Below the pieces are notes generated by a model. It worked only from the letters and a program-made list of their open reading frames with translations, was not told the DNA's origin and ran no database searches. A stretch of 64,000 bases of DNA, from positions 41,547 through 105,546 of the forward strand of contig CAYTBN010000020.1 of assembly GCA_964436045.1 (NCBI GenBank), written 5' to 3'. Made by a program: the position numbers and the translations under genes. The DNA comes from CAYTBN01 sp964436045. Its GTDB lineage: Bacteria > Myxococcota_A > UBA796 > UBA9615 > CAYRNR01. This document shows positions 25,647-34,912 of the stretch, piece by piece (positions within the stretch are counted from its first letter, which is position 1; the number at the start of each line of letters is the position of its first letter).

Positions 25647-27349
25647 GGCTCCACCCCCTCGGCCACGGGCGGTGGCAACAGCGGCGGAGTCTGCTGGCCC
25701 CTGGGTTTCCGCTGGGTCTCCACCTCGCCCACCAGCAGGGAGGGTGCGATGGCCGACACGGGCACCCAGCCGCTCTCGGCGCCGCACGAACCGTTGAAGA
25801 CCTCGGGACGATCCCCCGCCAGCTCGATCCGCCCGAAGGTGACCAGCGGGGTTCCGATCAGGTCGAGCCCCCGCACCAGCTCGTCCGGGCGGCCATCGAC
25901 GTACACCCGGTAGCCGACCACCACCTTGACGTCGAACGCGTTGGGCATCCGCCGGCCAGTGAGGGTGAAACCGCCGCTGATGTCGTCCACCAGCAGGCCG
26001 TACTCCAGGCCCGCGTCCGCCACCCGCTCCCGCAGCTCCCGGCGAAGTCCGGCGTCGTCCACCGTCGAGGTTGCCTCGACGATCAGGTTGCCCTGCCGCG
26101 AGACGGCGTCACGCCCCCGCTGGCGGCGGCCGTGGCCGTTGCTCCGCTCGCCCTGTCGAACGGGAGAGCGGCTCTGCAAGAAGTCCATCAGGACCCCGTC
26201 CTGAACCAGCGCCACCCGGCGGGCACGCTCACCCTGGCTGTCGAACGCGTAGTGTCCGCGCAGGTCCTGGCCAGCCGCGCGGACCAGACCCGGGTCGTCG
26301 ACCACGGACAGGAACCCGGGCAGGATCGGCTGCCCCACCATCTCCCGGAACGTCTGGGCGTCGTCGACCCGCTTGAGCCGGTGCCCCTCCAGACGGTGAC
26401 CGAGGATCTCGTGGAAGAACACCGCCGCCGCACGACCGGAGAGGATCGCCGGACCGGTGTAGGGGTCTTGTGGCGGTGCCTCCCGTAGCTGCGCCAGCAG
26501 CGACTCGAGCTCCCGGATCCGTGCGAGGACCTCTTCGTCCGCCGGTAGGCCGGCGACGTCGGCCGCGTCCCAGCTGTGGCTCAGCGCGAGTTCCTCACCG
26601 TCCTCGGCCATGGTGTCCACGTGGACGAGGAGCCGCAGGTAGCAGCGTCCGTGGCGCAGGCGCGTTCCCTCCGAGCTCACGAACCGGTGGGTCACCGCCT
26701 CGGCGCTCAGCTTGACCGAACCGTCGTGGACCACGGTGCTGCTGGCCAGCAGAGCCGACGCGCGCCGAACCGTCTCCTCCCAGCGCTCCAGGTCCAGGTC
26801 CAGGCTCGCCGCCTGGCCGATGTCCACGATGGGCTCGGTCGCGGCCAGATCGTCGGCGGGCTCCTCCTCCACGAGCACCTGCTGGTCGCTCTCCACCTTG
26901 GCCCAGCGCTCCTGGGCCTCGACGAGGCGGGCATCGACTTCTCGCCAGATCCCGCGCCGGAGCACGTCCACGTCGTCGGAGATCACCAGGGCGCGGCCAT
27001 GCCCCCGCCGCCGGTCCTGGCCGGAACGCAAGGGGTGGGTCGAGTCCAGCTGCGGACCACCCACCCGCACGTCCACGTCCACCCATCGGCCGCGCTTGGG
27101 CGCGTAGCCCTGCAGCGCGCCCTCCTCGGCGGAGATCTGGACCGACTCGGTCTCGGTGACCTCCGCCGCCAGGAAGTAGGGTGCGGGGTCGGTGGTCACC
27201 GCTTCACCCATCGCCCGCCCGATCTCCAGGACCAGCGCGCGGAGGACGGGATCGTCGGTTTCGGCCCCCGGCGCGGCCGCCGCGCTCGCGGTGAACAGAC
27301 TCAGGACGAGCGCCGCCAGTGCGGGCCAGCCTCGGCTCAGTTGCGACAT
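25643..27349 (-). CDS. Exported TldD-like metalloprotease
   Basis: This 568-residue protein has an ATG at 27349 with GGGAG 8 bases upstream; another ATG 15 bases earlier is less well placed. The signal peptide is LAALVLSLFTASAAAA. The zinc motif is intact: FFHEILGHRLEGHR, the HExxxH of TldD. Other family features are GQPILPGFLSVVDDP, YAFDSQGE and RSPVRQGERSNGHGRR. TldD cleaves peptides together with TldE, encoded next with overlapping start/stop. Export to the periplasm is unusual for the classic system but seems genuine because both partners have signals. Confidence 0.88.
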   Translation of the reverse strand: MSQLSRGWPALAALVLSLFTASAAAAPGAETDDPVLRALVLEIGRAMGEAVTTDPAPYFLAAEVTETESVQISAEEGALQGYAPKRGRWVDVDVRVGGPQLDSTHPLRSGQDRRRGHGRALVISDDVDVLRRGIWREVDARLVEAQERWAKVESDQQVLVEEEPADDLAATEPIVDIGQAASLDLDLERWEETVRRASALLASSTVVHDGSVKLSAEAVTHRFVSSEGTRLRHGRCYLRLLVHVDTMAEDGEELALSHSWDAADVAGLPADEEVLARIRELESLLAQLREAPPQDPYTGPAILSGRAAAVFFHEILGHRLEGHRLKRVDDAQTFREMVGQPILPGFLSVVDDPGLVRAAGQDLRGHYAFDSQGERARRVALVQDGVLMDFLQSRSPVRQGERSNGHGRRQRGRDAVSRQGNLIVEATSTVDDAGLRRELRERVADAGLEYGLLVDDISGGFTLTGRRMPNAFDVKVVVGYRVYVDGRPDELVRGLDLIGTPLVTFGRIELAGDRPEVFNGSCGAESGWVPVSAIAPSLLVGEVETQRKPRGQQTPPLLPPPVAEGVEP

Positions 27350-27527
27350 CGCGGCAGCTCCCATCTTCTGTCTCGATCCGGGTGGGGTCCAGATGATAGC
27401 GGATCGGGGGGTCGGGCGACCGGCTTGCGGCGCGCACCGAGAGGGCGCATTTGTCTCCGAATTGGGGTAGCATGTTCGGGTTCTCACCGGGATATTCCGG
27501 GGCTCTAGCAGGGCGGATCCTGACGAC

Positions 27528-27905
27528 ATGAGCGACATCAAGCAAAGTATCGATTCCGACGAGCGCAGGGGCCATACGCGAAAGCGGGTGACCGTCAAGG
27601 TCGGCCTGCGGAGCGAACACGGCTTCTGGGCGGGGTTCACCGAGGACATCAGCGAGGGGGGGATCTTCGTCGCCACCTCGGCTCCGTTCGAGCTCGGCGA
27701 GAAGGTCACGGTCAACCTGATGCTCGGCAAGCAGCTGGGCCAGGTGCCGGTGCGCTGCGTGGTCTGCTGGATCCGCCCCGACACGGGCGGGGGCCTACCA
27801 CCGGGCATGGGATTGCGCTTCATCGACCTGGACGGCGACGCCGCCGAACAGGTCCGCAAGTACGTGGAATCCGGGCGCCTTGAGATCCTGTTCTGGGAAG
27901 ACTGA
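27528..27905 (+). CDS. PilZ domain protein
   Basis: This 125-residue single-domain protein has the PilZ c-di-GMP motifs RKRV (RxxxR region, about residues 14-21) and DISEGGIF (D/NxSxxG). It matches the small myxobacterial PilZ paralogues that bind cyclic di-GMP and affect motility or transcription. It is divergent from the tldD-like gene, with about 180 bases between the starts. No partner can be inferred. Confidence 0.88.
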   Translation: MSDIKQSIDSDERRGHTRKRVTVKVGLRSEHGFWAGFTEDISEGGIFVATSAPFELGEKVTVNLMLGKQLGQVPVRCVVCWIRPDTGGGLPPGMGLRFIDLDGDAAEQVRKYVESGRLEILFWED

Positions 27906-27981
27906 TCTCCCCCTCCCCTACCCCGTGATCCGCAACGTCGCCGGGTGCCCGGCGACCGGCCAGACGCTATACTTGTGGCCG

Positions 27982-28635
27982 ATGCGCCGGGGCTCCATTG
28001 CCATCCTTATTGTCGTCTTGTTGCTCGTCGTGGCGGGCCTGCTGTTGCTGCGCGCCCGCGGCCGGGCGGCGAACGCGCCCGGGGTGCCCGGAGATGGCGC
28101 GGAGGCAGCGATCGAGCACGTGAACGCCGGCTCGAGTTCCACCTCCCGGCCGCGGACAGGGGGCGGACGCCGCGCCAGCCGTGGCGCGACCGATGGCGAC
28201 CAGGGCGACGGCGCCTCCGCCAGGGAGCGAGCGGGGGTCACCGTCGACGTGGTTGGTGGAGGACAGGTCGCCGACGGCAGCGACGGAGTGTCCGGTGATC
28301 CGGACGAAGGCCTCGTCGATCCGGAGACCGAACTGCCGATGGCTTACCTCGGCGCCAGCCTGGGCATCGACACCTCGATGGACGACAACTGGACCGTCGA
28401 AGACGAGGCGGCCCAGTGGTTCGATCCCCTCGAGTCGGACTTCCAGGCCGCGCGTCCGCTGAACCCCGACAGCTATCGAACGGTCCTGCGCGACCATCAC
28501 GAGACCGCCACCAACATCTTCAAACGTTCGGCCGAGATCGGTGATGAGCTGGGGCCGGACACCGGAATCGAATTCCTCGAGGCCTACAACGAGCTGGTCG
28601 AGGACTACCGTCAGGAGGCCTACGGCCCGCCCTGA
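27982..28635 (+). CDS. Single-pass membrane protein of unknown function
   Basis: The ATG at 27982 gives a 217-residue protein with an N-terminal anchor (IAILIVVLLLVVAGLLLL). A low-complexity Gly/Ser/Arg/Asp stretch (about 25-110) follows, then a C-terminal helical domain of about 90 residues (WFDPLESDFQAARPLNP, NIFKRSAEIGDELG). No family recognised. The ribosome-binding site is weak. It lies 76 bases after the PilZ gene on the same strand. Confidence 0.7.
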   Translation: MRRGSIAILIVVLLLVVAGLLLLRARGRAANAPGVPGDGAEAAIEHVNAGSSSTSRPRTGGGRRASRGATDGDQGDGASARERAGVTVDVVGGGQVADGSDGVSGDPDEGLVDPETELPMAYLGASLGIDTSMDDNWTVEDEAAQWFDPLESDFQAARPLNPDSYRTVLRDHHETATNIFKRSAEIGDELGPDTGIEFLEAYNELVEDYRQEAYGPP

Positions 28636-28690
28636 ATGCCGCAGGCCGCCGCCCCGCCGGGGAGGAGTCAGGATCGTGGAGCAGATCGTG

Positions 28691-29830
28691 ATGGTCGAAC
28701 TTCGGCGGTTGGCCGCCGCGTCGTGCGCGTGCTGGCTGGCCCTCGCCATCCCCTCGACGGCCGCCGCCCAGGAGTGGGTGGAGACCTACAGCTACGACTT
28801 CGGATCCGTACAGGTCGATTCGTTCTCCGGAGTCGATGGCTGGATCGCCGGCTGGGACGAGGACCCCTGGACCACCAACGCCTACCCCGAGGAGGTCAAT
28901 CCGATAACGGACGAGGGCGGCGGCCACTGGTCCGAGTCTTCGGCCACCGCCAACCATCTGATCCAGACGGACGCCGGCAGCTGGGCCGATGCGGCGTTCG
29001 AGGCCCAGGTGGCGATCTACGACAACGACACCCTCGGACTGGTCCTGCGCAAGTCGGACGACGCGACCTTCTACCTGTTCTTCATGACCACCGACTGGGC
29101 CCCCGCGTTGGGCGGAGGCGGGGACGCCGTGGCCCTGTACGGCTCCTACCTGTACCGCGTCGAGAGCGGAATCGCCGAACTCGCCGCGGCCAACGAGCAC
29201 GCCCCCTACGTCCAGGATCAAGGACAGGTGGACTACCAGCGGCTACGGCTCGAGGCGGTCGGCGGAACGGTCACCGCCTACTACTCCGACCAGCAATCCG
29301 GAAACTGGTCTGTGGCCGAGGTGGTACTGGAGTTCACCGACGACGACCCGCTCCCCGCCGGAGCGTTCGGGCTCTACGCCTACGAGATGGGCAGCTACTC
29401 GGCGCTGGTGGGGTTCAGGGCTCCGGTGCTCCAGCTCCTCGACGGGGACGGCGACGGCTGGGTCAACGACGAGGACTGCCAGCCCGACGACGCGGCGTCC
29501 AACCCCGACGCAGACGAGATCTGCGACGACGGTGCCGACAACGACTGCGACGGGGCCATCGACGACGCGGATACGGACTGCGGTGGCGACGACGACGACG
29601 ACACGGCGGACGACGATGACGACGACGACGACGACGACGACACGGCGGGCGACGACGACACCGCGGGCGATGACGACGCCGCGGACGACGATGACGATGA
29701 CGGCGGAATCGTGCTGGTCGGCTCCGACGACGACTGTGCCTGCCGCCTGGACCGGAGCCCAGGAGGGGCGAACCCACTGGTGATGACCGGGCTGGCTCTG
29801 GTGGCCCTGATACGGCGACGTCGCCCATGA
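28691..29830 (+). CDS. Surface protein with Asp-rich tether and MYXO-CTERM-like anchor
   Basis: This 379-residue protein has a signal peptide (SCACWLALAIPSTAAA). Its lectin-like/LamG-like beta domain (about 25-240) begins with YSYDFGSVQVDSFSG and contains GLVLRKSDDATFYLF. One MopE-like repeat (DNDCDG) and an Asp-rich tether follow. The C-terminus is CACRLDRSP, then a TM segment (LVMTGLALVALI) and RRRR. This Cys-hydrophobic-Arg order resembles MYXO-CTERM sorting signals, which are processed by membrane sortase-like proteases. A GTG at 28676 is an alternative start. Its stop overlaps the next start. Confidence 0.83.
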   Translation: MVELRRLAAASCACWLALAIPSTAAAQEWVETYSYDFGSVQVDSFSGVDGWIAGWDEDPWTTNAYPEEVNPITDEGGGHWSESSATANHLIQTDAGSWADAAFEAQVAIYDNDTLGLVLRKSDDATFYLFFMTTDWAPALGGGGDAVALYGSYLYRVESGIAELAAANEHAPYVQDQGQVDYQRLRLEAVGGTVTAYYSDQQSGNWSVAEVVLEFTDDDPLPAGAFGLYAYEMGSYSALVGFRAPVLQLLDGDGDGWVNDEDCQPDDAASNPDADEICDDGADNDCDGAIDDADTDCGGDDDDDTADDDDDDDDDDDTAGDDDTAGDDDAADDDDDDGGIVLVGSDDDCACRLDRSPGGANPLVMTGLALVALIRRRRP

Positions 29831-31419
29831 CCGCAGCGGACGCCAGCGCGGCCCTCGATCGGTTCGAAGACGCGTACGAACCCATCCGGCGAAATCACGC
29901 GCTGGCCCTCTGGCGGCTTGCCACCAGGGGGGACACCGCCGCCGCCCGCGAGGTCACCGAGCTGGAGCGGCGGTCAGCCGATCTGCTCTCCGACCCCGAA
30001 CGATTCGCCACCGTCGAAGCGGCGCTGGACGGGAGCGACCCCACCTCCCTGGAGGGCAGGCGCGTCCGGCTCTATCGCCGCCAGGCGCTGTTGCATCAGG
30101 TCCCGGCGTCCCTGCGCGAGGAGCTGATCCAGCTCGGGGTCGAGATCGAACAGGTCTACGGCACCTTCCGGGCCACTTTCGAGGGCGGGCCAGTCAACGA
30201 CGGACTGCTGGACCAGGTCCTGCGAGAGGAGCCACGGGAGGCGAGGCGGCGGGAGGCCTGGCTGGCGACCCGGCAGGTGGGCGATGAGGTCGCCGACCGG
30301 GTACGGAAGCTGGCCCGCCTCCGAAACCGCCAGGCCCACCACCTGGGCTTTCCCACCTTCCACGAACTGGCCCTCGACGCGGCGGAGCTCGATCCGGACT
30401 GGCTGATGGAGCTGCTCGGTGAGCTGGAGCGACGCTCGACCCCGGTCTACGCGCAGATCAAGCGTGAACTGGACTCCGACCTGCAGCGCCAGTTCGGCCG
30501 CGACGACCTGCAGCCATGGCACTACCCGGAACGTTTCCTCCAGCATCTGCCCCCGGACGAGCACACCGCATCCCTCGATCGGCACTTCCCGGTCCAGCGG
30601 ATCGAGGCCATCGCCCACTCCTACTTCGCGGACCTGGGTCTGCCCATCGACGACCTCTGGGAGGCCAGCGACATGCTGCCCCGGAAGGGCAAGAACCAGC
30701 ACGCGTTCTCTCTGCCCGTGGAGGTCCCCGGAGACGTCCGCGTACTGTGCAACCTCGTGCTGGGGACACGCTGGATGTCGACGGCGCTGCACGAGTTCGG
30801 CCATGCGCTGTACGACCGTCACGTGGAGCCGGCCCTGCCCCTGATGATGCGCGGTGCCGCCCACTCGCTGGTCACCGAGGGCGTCGCGATGTTCTTCGGC
30901 CGGCTGGTCTACGAGCCACGCTGGCTGGACGCCGTGGCGGGCGTGCCGCCGGGACTCGCGGAGGCCTCGGCGGCGACCCTGCGCACCAACCAGATCCTCT
31001 TCCTGCGCTGGGCGATGGTGGTCGTCCATTTCGAGCGGGCGCTGTATGCCGGCCCCGACGGGGATCTGGACGCGGTCTGGTGGGATCTCGTCGAACGATT
31101 CCAGGGGCTGCGCCGGCCGGAGGGCCACACCTGTGCCGACTGGGCCGCCAAGATCCACGTGGCCTGCTACCCGGTCTACTACCAGAACTACGTGCTGGGT
31201 GAGCTGGTCGCTTCCCAGCTCCACGGAGCCCTCTCCCAACGTCTCGGACACAGCGGGGATCAGGCGGGGGCGCTCCTCGCCGGCAGGCCAGTCGGCGGAT
31301 TCTTCCGGGAGCTGTTCGCGGCCGGGGCGCGACACCACTGGGAGGAGACCCTCCGCCAGATCACCGGCTCGGCGTTGTCCGCCGGGCCCTACCTCCGGCG
31401 TTTCGTGGGGGAGCCGTGA
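29827..31419 (+). CDS. M2/M3-type zinc metallopeptidase (peptidyl-dipeptidase-like)
   Basis: This 530-residue, all-alpha gluzincin has the zinc motif ALHEFGHALYD, with the third ligand in LVTEGVAMFFGRL. The overall pattern resembles angiotensin-converting-enzyme-like M2 and related M3 peptidases. No signal peptide is seen, so it is likely cytoplasmic and degrades oligopeptides. Its ATG overlaps the previous stop and its stop overlaps the next start (GTGA), so the three genes are translationally coupled. Confidence 0.85.
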   Translation: MTAADASAALDRFEDAYEPIRRNHALALWRLATRGDTAAAREVTELERRSADLLSDPERFATVEAALDGSDPTSLEGRRVRLYRRQALLHQVPASLREELIQLGVEIEQVYGTFRATFEGGPVNDGLLDQVLREEPREARRREAWLATRQVGDEVADRVRKLARLRNRQAHHLGFPTFHELALDAAELDPDWLMELLGELERRSTPVYAQIKRELDSDLQRQFGRDDLQPWHYPERFLQHLPPDEHTASLDRHFPVQRIEAIAHSYFADLGLPIDDLWEASDMLPRKGKNQHAFSLPVEVPGDVRVLCNLVLGTRWMSTALHEFGHALYDRHVEPALPLMMRGAAHSLVTEGVAMFFGRLVYEPRWLDAVAGVPPGLAEASAATLRTNQILFLRWAMVVVHFERALYAGPDGDLDAVWWDLVERFQGLRRPEGHTCADWAAKIHVACYPVYYQNYVLGELVASQLHGALSQRLGHSGDQAGALLAGRPVGGFFRELFAAGARHHWEETLRQITGSALSAGPYLRRFVGEP

Positions 31420-31769
31420 CACCGATCCTCGCCCTGCTCGCAGTCGACTGGCTGGCCCTCGTGGTCGGCTTCAACGTTGTCGCCGTTCTGCTGTGGTTCC
31501 TCCTCGGCGCCCTGAAGCGAGGTCACCGCACGAGCATCCTGCGGGTGAAGATCGCCATCGAGGAGATCCGCCAATCGTACGCGGACGACGAGGATCTCAC
31601 CCGCGGCCTGGACGAGGTTCTGGGCCACCTGCAAGAAGCGGAGGACGCGGGTCCCTTGCGGGGCCGAGGCGCCCTCAGCGCTGCCCACGGCGCCATGGCA
31701 GCGCTCGTCGCCCGCGCCCAGGAGGAGGCCAACGAGCTGGACGAAGAGGGTCGGGGCTCCGAAAAATAG
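31416..31769 (+). CDS. Small single-pass membrane protein
   Basis: This 117-residue protein starts at a GTG that overlaps the peptidase stop by four bases. The N-terminus is one TM segment (LALLAVDWLALVVGFNVVAVLLWFLLG). The rest is a soluble, charged helix-rich tail (IEEIRQSYADDEDLTRGLDE). Function unknown; coupling suggests a role with the upstream peptidase. Confidence 0.7.
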   Translation: MTPILALLAVDWLALVVGFNVVAVLLWFLLGALKRGHRTSILRVKIAIEEIRQSYADDEDLTRGLDEVLGHLQEAEDAGPLRGRGALSAAHGAMAALVARAQEEANELDEEGRGSEK

Positions 31770-31873
31770 CTTTTACATCCTCTGGTAGCCAGGGCTGTCC
31801 TATCCCCGTGCCTCGGAGCGGTCACGAGGGGAGGTGGGATGGAACACTGGCTTTCCGATCCGCCTGTTCGGGC

Positions 31874-33667
31874 TCAGGGCGGGGGGCCGGCCAGGAGCAG
31901 CCGCGCCTCCGCGGCGCTGGCGCAGCAACGGGCGCCTGTCTGGGCGGTCCGGTAGCTCGGATCCGCCTCCGCGCGGGTATCGCAAGCTCCGAACCCGGCG
32001 GTGGCGATCCATCCACCACCCAGCAACACGCCGCCGTCCGTGTCCGTCGCCACCCACTCCCACAGGTTGCCCGACAGATCGAGGACCCCTTGCGGCGAGG
32101 CGCAATCCGGGAAGCTGCCCGAGGCCGCCCGCCGATCCCCCATGCCCGCCTCTCCCTTGAGCAGGTTGCAGGCGTCCGTCGCCAGGGTCTCTCCGTAGGG
32201 CCAACGCCGCCGGGCGATCCCGCCGCAGGCCTCGACCCACTCGGACTCCCTGCACAGGTGCTTCCCCACCCCGGCGCAGGCCGCGGTCGCGGCGGGCAGA
32301 TCCAGCTGCCAGGCCGGCAGGGTGCCCGCCCGGTTGGGATACTCGTGACGATCGACGCAGCCCTCCCCAACCGGCGCCATGTCCTCCGGACAGGCCACGG
32401 ACGGGGAGCCCGGGAGCGGATCGGCCGCGGGAAGCGAGCCGCGGCAGCAACGGAAACCCACGTCGGGGAAGGCCGCGTCCTGGGGCGCCGCGGTGTACCC
32501 CAGGTGGGGTCGGCAGACGCCATCCATCGCATCGGCGAACCACGAGCCACCACGCACCTCTCGCAGGGCGGCGTCGCCTGCGAACAATCCCTCCGGGCGC
32601 GCCATCTCCGATCCCGTCCACTCCCAGGCGCCGCCCACGAGGTCCGCCGCTCCTTCCGGGGTCAGGCAACCCGAAAACGTCCCGGCCGGAACCGGGTCAT
32701 CCACCTGGACTGCACAGCTGGCGGGCTGGAACGTGTCGCCGTAGGGATAGGGGCGGCCCGCGAGACCGGCGCAGGCCCGCTCCCACTCCGCCACCGTACA
32801 CAGTCGCTTCCCGGCCTGGCCGCACAGCTCGCTGGCCTCGGTCCACGGGATCCCCACCAGCGGACGTTCGCCCGGCCGGTTGGGATACTCGTGGCGGTCG
32901 ACGAACAGCCCCGTGGCGATCTCGACCTCGTCGTCCGCCCGGTACGGCCCCCCGGACGCGCCGACCCGCGCGGCGGCCATCCGAGCACGGGTGTCGACCG
33001 CCAGGTCGTCCGCCGTCAGCTCCGCCGCGGTGGGCGCGTCCTCGCTCCAGCAGCAGCGGAATCCCGCCGAGAAGATCGCCTCACGGGTGTCGAGGCGGTA
33101 GTGGGGCTGGCGGGAGTAGCGGCCGTCGCAGGTGGCGTACCACGAAGCGGTGAACGAAGCGCCCCCCTCCAGGGCGCCCTCCCCCCCTTGCCAGTTGCTG
33201 AGTACCCACTCCTCGACGTTGCCGACCAAGTCGTGGACACCCTCGGGTGTCGCACAGCGGTCGTAGGAGCCGGCCGCGGCCAGGACCTCGGCCTCGTTGG
33301 GCATCCCCGAGTGTCCCGACTCCGGCCGCACGCCGGCGAAACAGCGGCCATCTTCGTAGCTGTCGCCATAGCCATACCGGCGATCCCCCTCCGGACCGGA
33401 GCAGGCGCGACGCCACTCGGCGTCGGTGCACAACCGCTTGCCTTCGGCGGCGCAGGCCTCGGCGGCCCCCTGGAGTGTCGTCTCGTGACGTGGGATCTCG
33501 CCGGCCCGGTTGGGGTACTCGAAGCGGTCGATGTGGAAACCACCGTCGTCACCCGCGATCTGGACCATGCCCGGGCGCTCGCCGCCCCCCCCGCAGCCCG
33601 AAGGGCCAGCGGCAAGAACGATCGCGATCGCGGGCAACCACAAGGGTTTGAAGACCAGGCGGTTCAT
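31874..33667 (-). CDS. Lipoprotein with three tandem FGE-sulfatase (SUMF1-like) domains
   Basis: This 597-residue lipoprotein (PSGC lipobox, Cys25) has AGGATCC upstream. Three copies of an FGE fold follow, beginning IDRFEYPNRAGEIP (about 47), VDRHEYPNRPGERP (about 257) and VDRHEYPNRAGTLP (about 445). Each carries a Lys/His-Arg/His-LC-x5-EW block (KRLCTDAEW and equivalents), a NxxEW-type block and an RCC near its end. Sulfatase-activating FGE uses two active-site Cys; here only one of the pair is recognisable per domain (ATCDGR, GVCRPH, GACDTR). It is probably a surface binding protein rather than an enzyme. Confidence 0.88.
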   Translation of the reverse strand: MNRLVFKPLWLPAIAIVLAAGPSGCGGGGERPGMVQIAGDDGGFHIDRFEYPNRAGEIPRHETTLQGAAEACAAEGKRLCTDAEWRRACSGPEGDRRYGYGDSYEDGRCFAGVRPESGHSGMPNEAEVLAAAGSYDRCATPEGVHDLVGNVEEWVLSNWQGGEGALEGGASFTASWYATCDGRYSRQPHYRLDTREAIFSAGFRCCWSEDAPTAAELTADDLAVDTRARMAAARVGASGGPYRADDEVEIATGLFVDRHEYPNRPGERPLVGIPWTEASELCGQAGKRLCTVAEWERACAGLAGRPYPYGDTFQPASCAVQVDDPVPAGTFSGCLTPEGAADLVGGAWEWTGSEMARPEGLFAGDAALREVRGGSWFADAMDGVCRPHLGYTAAPQDAAFPDVGFRCCRGSLPAADPLPGSPSVACPEDMAPVGEGCVDRHEYPNRAGTLPAWQLDLPAATAACAGVGKHLCRESEWVEACGGIARRRWPYGETLATDACNLLKGEAGMGDRRAASGSFPDCASPQGVLDLSGNLWEWVATDTDGGVLLGGGWIATAGFGACDTRAEADPSYRTAQTGARCCASAAEARLLLAGPPP

Positions 33668-33811
33668 CGAGAGGATCCTACAACCGGACGCGCCCCCGCG
33701 CCGCGCTTGACCCCCCCGTCGCGGCCCACCTACGATGATTTCCGCCAGCAGACCGCAGGGTTAGCAACAAAATCCGGCGCCATCGGGCGCGGACGGGTGG
33801 ACGGTGAATCG

Positions 33812-34912
33812 GTGAAGGCGACGGGTCCGCAGCAGTTGGCGCTGGGTTTGGCGCTGCTGGTCGCACCGGGAATGCCCGCGGGCGCCCAGGATGAGGGCGA
33901 TGGCCCCCGCGGCTTCCTGCTGGAGCTGACCTCACCGGCCGCGCCCATCGGCAGTCCGCCGGTCGTCACGCTGACCGCCGCTGGCGGAGACGACCTCGAG
34001 TTGCGCCCGCGGGACGACGGAGTCCCCCCGGACGCCACCGGGGGCGACGAGATCTACACGGCCCACATCCCCTCGTTCTCCGGCGCCAGCGTCTCCCTCG
34101 CGATCATCGCCGGCGACAGCCAGTGGAGCACGTCGATCGCGCTGGATTCCACGCAGCCCTTCTCGCGCGTGACCGTCCAGCTGTCCCCGGACGGCACGGC
34201 CGAGGCGACCCTCATCACCGGTGGGCCCGATGGACAGGCGCCACCGGCCGGGGGTGGCGATCCCGGTCCGGGTGGAGGGGGCGACCCCGGGCCCGGCGGG
34301 GGCAGCGATCCGATCCCCGGCGGGGGCGACGATTCCCGTCCCGATCCGATCCCCGCTTCCGACCAGCCGATCGTGCCGGACCGCAGCACCGTCGCCGATC
34401 CCACCCGCGCCGCCGAGCGCCCCTCCAGCTTCGCGCCCGGGCTGACCCTGTGGGCGGTGCTGTTTGCCCTGCTGGGGACCGGGCTGGCGCTGGCCCCCTC
34501 CTGGCTGGGCCGCCGAAACCGGGGTCCTGCCCCCCTGGATCCCCAGCCGCCAACCGGCACGGTGGCGCCGATCCGCCTGCGAGCCCGGGACGTGGACGGC
34601 GCCCTCGACGGGCCCCTGGAGGGGCACAGGGTGATCGTGCTCGGACCGATCCCGGACGAGCGTGGGGGGCTGATCCGCTGCCAGCAGCGGGCGCCGCTAC
34701 CCGACGAGCTGGTCGCCGCCGTCGAGGGGATCGCGGCCTCCGAAGGTCCGAGGCCGGCTCTGCTGGTCACCGACGCGGCGCGGCTGGACCGCCCGGGCCG
34801 GGCGCCAGCGGTCGAGGCCCTCGCCGCCCGTGTCGGCGGACGTTTTCCCCTGTGGGTGGTCGACGGCCCCGGGGACTGGGCGCGCTGGCCCACCGCCGAG
34901 GAGTCCCCGTGA
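33812..34912 (+). CDS. Exported single-pass protein with choice-of-anchor-X-like domain
   Basis: The GTG at 33812 gives a 366-residue protein with a signal peptide (LALGLALLVAPGMPAGA); a GTG at 33797 is an alternative. A beta domain with the DDG...GDEIYT pattern (about 35-125) resembles choice-of-anchor X. A Gly/Pro/Asp-rich linker, one TM segment (LTLWAVLFALLGTGLALAP, about 217-235) and a cytoplasmic C-terminal region with an alpha/beta pattern follow. Its stop overlaps the next start (GTGA). Confidence 0.75.
   Translation: MKATGPQQLALGLALLVAPGMPAGAQDEGDGPRGFLLELTSPAAPIGSPPVVTLTAAGGDDLELRPRDDGVPPDATGGDEIYTAHIPSFSGASVSLAIIAGDSQWSTSIALDSTQPFSRVTVQLSPDGTAEATLITGGPDGQAPPAGGGDPGPGGGGDPGPGGGSDPIPGGGDDSRPDPIPASDQPIVPDRSTVADPTRAAERPSSFAPGLTLWAVLFALLGTGLALAPSWLGRRNRGPAPLDPQPPTGTVAPIRLRARDVDGALDGPLEGHRVIVLGPIPDERGGLIRCQQRAPLPDELVAAVEGIAASEGPRPALLVTDAARLDRPGRAPAVEALAARVGGRFPLWVVDGPGDWARWPTAEESP

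Noticed and set aside
30854..33811. Upstream extension of the open frame that ends at 34912
   Set aside because: It runs across the peptidase and triple-FGE genes in the wrong frame; the signal peptide begins at about 33812.
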